DNA of 64,000 nucleotides, from positions 40,084,501 through 40,148,500 of the forward strand of contig CM077593.1 of the NCBI GenBank assembly GCA_039654915.1, read 5' to 3'. Source of the DNA: Aquilaria yunnanensis. Taxonomy: Eukaryota > Streptophyta > Magnoliopsida > Malvales > Thymelaeaceae. Of this stretch, positions 58,101 to 64,000 are shown one piece after another (the first letter of the stretch is position 1; every line of letters starts with the position of its first letter). The notes below the pieces were generated by a model. That model saw only the letters and a program-made list of their open reading frames with translations. It was not told the origin of the DNA and made no database searches. Both the position numbers and the translations under genes were made by a program.

Positions 58101-60636
58101 CCGGACAGGTTTTATTCTGGACTCGCTTTGAGGCTATGCTGGATTACGCGAGGGTTTACCCCTGGCATGTCCTTCGGCGAGTAGGCGAACAGATCTTTAT
58201 TTGCAAGCAGAAAAGATACAAGTTTTTCCTTGTCTCCTTCGGCCATGCTTTTCCCTATTCGGGTACTATGGCCTGGGACAAGCTCTACTTCTTCTGTTTC
58301 CGCTTTTGTGGGATCTTCTACCTCGCCCCTTTCCAGCTCTTTTGCTTCTACAGCATGTGCTAAGTTGCTTGCTGGAGCCTGTCGTGCTCTGACGAACACC
58401 TTTCTCACCTCGCCTTGATCAATGAAGATCTTTGCGTCTCCTTCTTTGGTGGCGAAGGTGACGGTCAAGTACTTTACATCAGGGCGAATGTGCAAATTTC
58501 CCTGTGTCTATCTGCCGAGGATGACGTTGTATGACGAAGGAACGTCCATGACTATGAATCTTGCCATGGTAGAGGCGAACAACTCTGCAGTTCCTTTCTC
58601 CGAAGTTCATTTCATCATCAAGGGGAGGTCGATCCATCCGAGGACAGGTAGCTCAGATGGTCCTACGCCGAACGTGGGTAAAGTAACAGCCTTGAGGTCA
58701 CTCCTGGATACGCCCAAGCTTGGTAGCAAATGTGAGAACAAGACGTCTGCGTTTGACCCATCGTCCAGCAGTACCCTCTTGACGTCCCAGTTTCCTATCC
58801 TCGCCATTATCAGCAATGGATCGTCATGGGGAAATACCATGGTGGAGCCATCCTCGCGGGCCAATTTTTTCGTTGGGCTCTGATATTCCATCACCGCTAT
58901 CTCTCTAGCCTTTCTTTTTCATTCTGAGGATGGAAGTCTGGTTGTGATCGTCTGTATTACTCCTGTCGAAGGTGGAGGACGCCTTCTCGGACTTCGGTTC
59001 CTTCGCCTGTCTGAATCGTAATCCTCATCATCGGGCTTTCCTTCTTCCTCTTTTTTCCCCTTTGGGGAAGGCATTCTCAAATAACGCAGAAGCTGGCCCT
59101 GCTTTATCAGTGATTCAATGTACTTTTTCAACTGAAAGCAGTCTTCGGTGTCATGACCGTGATCACGGTGGAACTGACAGAACTTCTTCATGTTCCTTCT
59201 GTTGTCAGCAGTCATGCCCCTCGGTCGTTGGATTTGAGCCCCCTGTTTTTCCAACGCCATGAGGACGTTAGCCCTCGTGGTGCTTAGAGGTGTAAAGTTT
59301 TGGGGCTTCCTTCCTCCTACTCTCATTCTCTGAGGTCGGCCCAACTGTTCCGTTGGACACCGGGCTTGCTGGCTGGACCCTTCGCCACGAGCGTGAATAT
59401 GGTCAGCCTTCGGTCCAGTCATTCTCAGCTCTTCGGCTGTCATATATTGTTCAGCCCTTCAGTAGAATTCTCCCAGCGTGTCCGGGGGATCTTTGGAGAA
59501 TTCATAAAACAAGTGCGAATCCCTCCGGAGGCCCCTCGTCATGGCGAGGATGCGGATTTCGGGATGAAAGTCCGGAACACTGAGGGCCTCTCTGTTGAAC
59601 CTCTCGACATAGTCACGGATGGTCTCCCCGTTTCTTTGTGCTATGTCAAACATCTGAACGGGCATCTTGGCCGTCGGCTTGCTCCCAATGAACTGTTGGG
59701 TGAACGCTGTGGACAGCTCCTGGAACCCCCTGATGTTTCCGGGAGGCAGGGAATTGTACCAGGCAGTTGCTGGTCCTGCGAGGGTGACTTCAAAGCACTT
59801 GCAGAGTGTAGCATCATCAGCCCCGTGTAGCACCATGCTGCGTTTGTACTTTGTTAGGTGGGCCTGAGGATCAGTCCGACCCTCATAGGTCTCTAGCCGA
59901 GGTAGCCTGAAGTCACTTGGCATGGCGGCCTCGACCACTGTTCGGGCGAAAGGAGTTTCATCTCCAGAGACGGTTTCAGTTAGCCTGGCCCAAACAGGCT
60001 TGCGTGCCACCTGCTGTTCCACTCTCTCCAGTCTTGCCAAGACTTTCTCCAGGAGGAGCGTAGCACTGGGCTCCTCTTCCTGGTGCTTGGAGGTTCTTGG
60101 GTAAAAGGACTGTTGCCGTCTCTTCGGGGAGCGACTTCGGTACCGAGGTGAGGGGGGACCTTGCCTCTGGCGACAAACTTCTTCTGGATGGGACTTCGGG
60201 TCATTCAGACCTCGCTCTTTCCGCCAGCCGTGCTCCGAGGGGCAAGTTATCTCTCGAGGACTCTTCCCGTGGCTCCCCACCTCCCGAGCTATGATGGGTT
60301 GCCCTTGGGCTTTTCTCCCGAGGTCGTGCTGGCGAAGGTGGTTTTTGCACCTGGGCTTGGTTGCGGCCACCTTCGGTCTATCTGTTGTGTCATTTCAGCC
60401 ACAACAGACCTCTGAAAGTCTCGTAAAAAACCCATGGTGATGACAAGAGGGCGTTCCTCTTCAGGCAAGGAAGTCTCTGGGGGACTTTGTTCGGTAGCTG
60501 GTTGGTTCTCAGGCGCGGACGGGGACTTCGGGAGTCCTTTGTCCTACGAATGCCGAGTTTCGACAACAGCTACCTGGGAGTAGTTTCCCACAGACGGCGC
60601 CAAATGATGCCCCAAAGCATCTTCGTTTGCTGTCAG
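55107..60636 (-). pseudogene. gag-pol: Element F gag-pol, many stops, start codon lost
   Basis: Same domain order as E. Gag has CFEVTLAGPATAWYNSLPPG and [14 protein letters not shown]; the protease has DDGSNADVL; RT has YVDD near 57640; RNase H and integrase (HEGACGSH, GPLPTAPGGVK, ADNGS, HPQSNRQVEVSN) follow. The ATG of the relatives is CTG at 60636-60634. Stops and shifts: gag N-terminal frameshift between about 60370 and 60160; TGA near 59459; TGA at 58921-58919 (gag-protease boundary, also in C); TGA near 58607; TAG near 58508; one-base loss near 58110; TAA near 56556; TAA near 56235; TAG near 55749; TGA near 55281. Gly in the integrase HPQSNG motif is Arg. The longest surviving frame is RT to second RNase H (58040-56556, 494 codons). 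Confidence 0.9.
60585..60602 (-). other. Primer binding site of element F
   Basis: TGGCGCCGTCTGTGGGAA on the minus strand, identical to B and C despite the type 2 LTR. Confidence 0.8.
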
Positions 60637-61575
60637 GTTGACAGCTGGAGAGACTTCCTGGGGAGGCGAGTGCCTGGAGCTCTGGTTCCCAGCTGAGTGT
60701 GCCTGAAAAGCTCAAAGAAAAAGTTAGGAGGTCCCCGGCTTGCTTTTCCGGGGAGGACCCTCCGACGCCCAAGTCAGTTTTCTGAGTGAAAGTGGAGGAA
60801 GAACACTAAGGGATCAAGTGTCTTGCCTGTTTTGTGTTTTCTCAGATGGAGGAAAATGCCCATCCTTTGCCCAGTCCCCTTTCCTAGTATTTATAGGAGT
60901 AGATGGTCCGTTCAGATCATGACACGTGTTCAGTCGGATTTGATCTGTGCTTTTGGACCTAGGGGACAGGCAGCCATTTGTAGCCTCCTTTAGCCCTGGA
61001 CCCGGACAGGTTGTGTCAGGACTGGGGCGGCTACGGCGTGTCAGTTCGCCATTCTAATGTGACGTGTAGGGCTTGTGGGCGATATGTCAGAGGCTCCTTA
61101 AATGCTCATACCATACTCCCGAGGTCCCCTGGGCGAGGTCGCCCTTCGGCGCGTGCACCCTCTTCGGATTCTATCCGCCATTCGGTGCGAGCACCTCCTT
61201 CGGGATCTATCCCATAGTTCTGGGAGTTTCCTTGATGAACACCTCCTTCGGGACTCACACCCATAGTTAGGGGATTGACTTGTTCCGGTGTTTCTTGTTC
61301 GGGGAAGATCCTCTTCGGGGCCTCTGCCTTCGGGGAGATTCTTCCTTGCTTCAGAGAAATGGCTCTCTTACCCGAAGACGGTCAGTTTGGCCCCTCGATG
61401 GAGACGGTGTTGTCCTCGGAATTCCTGACGAGCTAACCAAAGTCTCGAGCTCATAGTGTTTGACTTCGCACCTTCCGAGGTCAGTGAAAAGATCCTCTCT
61501 TGGGTGACGTCAGACTCCTCGGCCAATATTCTGGCAGAGAGTTACTACCGAGGAGGCAATAGCCTTTGGCTATCA
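60605..61575 (-). repeat. 5' LTR of element F (type 2)
   Basis: 971 bp. On the minus strand, TATAAATA is at 60895-60888 and CACGTG lies just upstream (near 60923-60928). The gag ATG found in other LTRs is CTG here. It is followed by CTTAT and the right arm of G. Confidence 0.92.
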
Positions 61576-61796
61576 CTTATTTTGCAAGTTAGTGGTATTA
61601 GGCCTCGATTTTGCTGCATTTAACTAATTGGAAACACTCATAAGCCTCCTGGGCCACCTCCCAGGCTAAATACCTTAAGAAAATAAGGCTTAAGGTTAAG
61701 TTTTGACAGTTGGCCGAATTGAAAGGTTAGAAATTAAACTTCAGGTTTGTGAGTTAATTCCTTGGACTTGGGCCAGGGCCTGTGTGAGGTGTGACA
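61576..61796. other. Right arm of insertion G, no gene
   Basis: 221 bp of AT-rich sequence (the first five bases are F's target duplication) ending GTGTGACA. No gene. Confidence 0.6.
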
Positions 61797-61801
61797 CTTC
61801 G

Positions 61802-62952
61802 GGGAGTGAAGCTGACGGTTAGCACCAATGGCAGGTCGGCCTGGACTTCGGGCTGGCCCCCGACCTCCACAGCGTCCTCCGGAGGTGGGGGAAGGAGGTC
61901 CTTCTTCGCCTTCTTAGCTGAAGACGAACCCGCCTCCAGACGTTTTTAGCCTCTTCAAAGCCCCCTTCTTTGTCTGTTCCCCCTTCTCGGCTTGACTGAG
62001 GAAGAGGGATTTGTAGAAAGTGGCTGACTAATCGCCCATCTTAGAAAAAGAAGGAAAATATTAGTGTAAGTCGAAAGGGATACTTATATCAAAAATATGG
62101 AAAGTAACTTACTCTAAAAAAGGGCTTCATAAGTCAGCTCCCCGCGAAGGAGCATCACCAGCTAGGACTTCTTCCGATCGATGGCAGGAGCTGGCATGCC
62201 GAGGTCCGTCTTATGCTCCTTGAGCATCCCTAGCTCCTGAAGAACCTCCTCAGTCATAAGGTTCCACGTAATGGGGAAGGGATACAAGGAGCATGATGGG
62301 CCCTCGGCATACGGTTATCGAAATCCTCAAACCTCGCTGCCAACTCAGAAGTTAGCAACTTCTTGGGATCAATGATGTCTGTCTCCAGCTTCCCCCAGGC
62401 CCACCTAGTCGTCATGTGTGACCATGCCTCTGCCACCTTCAGGAAGAAGAACTTCCTTTACCACCCTCGCCAACTATCTCTAGTGTCGAAGGTGAACATG
62501 TATTTTTTGCTCCTAGATCCCCGAGTTAGCATGAAATAGAATCCACCATTCGGGACTAGATAGAGCTTGTAGTACTACAAGAAAATGATGAAGTGGGGTT
62601 CTATTTTGAAAACCCCACACATGCAGAGAAAAGCATTGAAGTAACAGTAAGAGTTGGGAGGAAGCTGATTCATGGCTATGCCATGGAATTGGCAAAAGTC
62701 ACAAATCATATTTGGTGGAGGAAACCGAAGTCCTGCCTTCAGTTGGGCCCAGAAAATGGTAACCTCGTTATCACTGTTCATGAAGCTGAAATGGCCGAGA
62801 TGGGGTAGTCTGGTGGTGGCATAAGAAGGAAGAAAAAACTTTGTTGTCCACTTCGCTAATTTTTCCGAAGTGGAACAACATGGGTGAGACATGAGAGGTT
62901 GCCAGCTCTCGGGAATAGCTTGGATAGACACGGGGGCAATAGGGGAAAACAT
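61802..62952 (-). pseudogene. Element D antisense gene, 5' part
   Basis: Exon 1 (about 62952-62113) keeps AIPESWQPLMSHPCC, FCQFHGIAMNQLPPNSYCYFNAF and GGFYFML. TAG replaces CAG at about 62578 (IIFL then stop), and frameshifts lie further on (near 62310). An intron of about 70 bp leads to exon 2 at about 62042, where MGD is followed at once by a stop. The rest of exon 2 is frame-broken and runs into G at 61801. The start codon assignment at 62952 is by position only. Confidence 0.72.
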
Positions 62953-63170
62953 GTTCAACAAAAGAAGATGACTTCGAAAAAAAGGGTCAGGGACTTCGGG
63001 AAAAATAAAAGAGCTTCGGGGACTAGAAAAAATGAGAATCGAAAAGACCGAGGAACCTTTGGAAGGGAAACCCACAAAAACGTTTGCCGAAGTCGGGATT
63101 AGAAAACACCACTATAAATGATTGCCGGAAAGTCGCTTCGCCGCTTGCACCACAGCAAAAGAGAAAGAAG
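62953..63170. other. Leader region of element D antisense gene
   Basis: Non-coding on homology to the leader of B's antisense gene (21059-21310), with similar GCCACAGAAA-like sequence near 63150. Short ORFs here have no relatives elsewhere in the window. Confidence 0.5.
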
Positions 63171-63175
63171 AGCTC

Positions 63176-63916
63176 TGATAGCCGAAGGGCTATCTGACCT
63201 GAACTCGGAGCGTTAGGAAACGCGAGGAAGCTATTGGCCCCCCGAGGTACTGAACAGACCGCCATCGAAAACGGAGAATCAACTATTGGAAGCCAAAGAG
63301 GATACTCCCGAAGGCGGAACCCTTAATCAGGGAACTCCCCCGAACTGTGGGCATATTTTCCCGAAGGGGCATCGTCCGTACCAGAGGATGACCTCGGCCA
63401 GGGACCTCGGGAGTACGGTATGAGCATTTAAGGAGCCTCTGACATGCCGCCCACAGACGCTACATGTCACCTCAAAGGCAATCTGACACGCCGACGCCGT
63501 CCAGGTCTTGTCACGACCTGTCTCGTTTTGAGACTCAAGGAGCCTGCCACCGGGTACTTGTCCCCTACGCCCAGAAATTCAGAGAACATCCGACCGAACA
63601 CGTGTTGCGATCTGAATGGGCTGGGCATCCCTATAAATACTAGGAAACAAACCCTGGCAAGAGGTTGGACTCCTCCCCCTTGAGAAAACACAGGCGAGCC
63701 CACTAAAAACTCTAGTGCTTCCTTCTTGCCTTCTCAGGAAACTGACTTGGGCGTCGGAGGCTCCTCCCCGGAAAAGCACCCCGGGGACCTCCTAACCCCC
63801 TTTTCTGAGCTTCGCAGGCACTTTCCCCTGGGAAACTCCAGCACCAGACGCTCTCCTCCACAGGAAGTCCTCCCGGAAGTCACCATGCCTTCCAGTGAAG
63901 ATGTCCCCGGACATCA
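63176..63916 (+). mobile_element. Solo LTR S2, inserted in element D antisense leader
   Basis: 741 bp from TGATAGCC to GGACATCA with the perfect duplication AGCTC (63171-63175 and 63917-63921). It is related to type 1 but shorter and diverged. CACGTG is at 63599-63604 and TATAAATA at 63632-63639. No internal region adjoins either end, so it is a solo LTR. It lies between D's antisense start codon and the TATA-like box at 63968-63975. Confidence 0.92.
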
Positions 63917-63967
63917 AGCTCGAAGACAAACGAGAACAGGACAGAGGTAAAGGAGAGGAAATGAAGG

Positions 63968-63975
63968 TTTATATA
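63968..63975 (-). promoter_or_regulatory. Probable TATA box of element D antisense gene
   Basis: TATATAAA on the minus strand, followed upstream by GGGTAGCCGAA, in the same order as TATA and GGGTAACCGAAA in B (21348-21376). The window ends before any CACGTG box would be reached. Confidence 0.5.
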
Positions 63976-64000
63976 GACCGAAGAAGGGTAGCCGAATTGT

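Larger units (their letters stand above)
28029..61575 (-). mobile_element. Element F: Tat-lineage retrotransposon, type 2, minus strand, split by E
   Basis: F's own sequence is 28029-28187 and 50562-61575, about 11.17 kb. Its 3' LTR (left) is cut by E; the two parts add up to 971 bp, equal to the intact 5' LTR at 60605-61575. Flanking duplication: CTTGT (28024-28028) against CTTAT (61576-61580), one mismatch. By hand I count about 33 LTR differences (3.4%), making F older than E and C. Its gag-pol carries many stops. Its antisense gene is almost intact apart from a one-base deletion. Confidence 0.92.
24279..61796 (+). mobile_element. Insertion G: putative long solo LTR of another (chromovirus-like) family
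   Basis: Its own sequence is 24279-26732, a short piece at 28012-28028, and 61581-61796, about 2.69 kb once the nested elements are removed. It starts TGTTAGGCTC and ends GGTGTGACA, and is flanked by the perfect duplication CTTCG (24274-24278 and 61797-61801). It is distinctly AT-rich compared with the Tat elements and has no RT, integrase or other recognisable coding region. TG...CA ends plus a five-base duplication fit a solo LTR; a GGTGTGACA end is common in plant chromoviruses (from memory). A short non-autonomous LTR element is the alternative. G splits exon 2 of D's antisense gene and contains X and F. Confidence 0.65.
61802..64000 (+). mobile_element. Element D, segment 3
   Basis: After CTTCG (61797-61801) D's antisense gene continues. 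The segment then holds its leader, interrupted by solo LTR S2, and a TATA-like site at the window edge. D's polypurine tract and 3' LTR must lie to the right of 64000. Confidence 0.82.

Overview
This window looks like nuclear DNA of a flowering plant, probably a eudicot, and consists of nested LTR retrotransposons. I see no host gene, tRNA, rRNA or bacterial feature. The coding elements belong to one group: Ty3/gypsy retrotransposons with the order gag, protease, reverse transcriptase, native RNase H, a second RNase H, integrase. The doubled RNase H and the PBS beginning TGGCGCCG place them in the Tat lineage. They have two LTR subtypes: type 1 (about 867 bp) and type 2 (971 bp). Each also carries a second gene on the opposite strand between pol and the 3' LTR. 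It has four exons, GT-AG introns of 67-110 bp, its own TATA box and a coiled-coil C-terminus.

The nesting can be read from target-site duplications (TSDs). The oldest layer, element D, is seen in three pieces (7768-11609, 22772-24278, 61802-64000). Element A (1-7767; its left end lies outside the window) sits in D's protease gene and contains solo LTR S1 (5365-6336). Element B (11610-22766, TSD GATGT) sits behind D's pol. G (24279-61796, TSD CTTCG), an AT-rich putative solo LTR of a different, chromovirus-like family, splits D's antisense gene. G holds a type 1 LTR remnant, X (27067-28006), and element F (28029-61575, minus strand). F's 3' LTR holds element E (28188-50556, plus strand), and E's pol holds element C (32456-43744, minus strand). 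Solo LTR S2 (63176-63916, TSD AGCTC) lies in the leader of D's antisense gene. The chain D>G>F>E>C is five layers deep.

Hand-counted LTR-LTR differences agree with the nesting order: F about 3.4%, E about 1.75%, C about 0.1% plus a 139-bp duplication; B is about 0.6%. B and C are the best copies. Both have a 5,499-bp gag-pol frame, with one internal stop in B and two in C. B keeps an uninterrupted 708-residue antisense gene; C's has one stop. E and F are more damaged, and A and D are fragments.

In each reasonably complete element the LTR promoter (CACGTG box about 28 bp before TATA) drives gag-pol, whose first ATG lies inside the LTR and whose frame runs through the PBS. From the other side a second promoter (CACGTG about 130-160 bp before TATA) drives the antisense gene. 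The two units converge on an array of 2-7 short hairpin repeats. Two further points stand out. An in-frame TGA occurs at the same gag-protease codon in C and F. The two solo LTRs S1 and S2 both landed in the antisense-gene leader.
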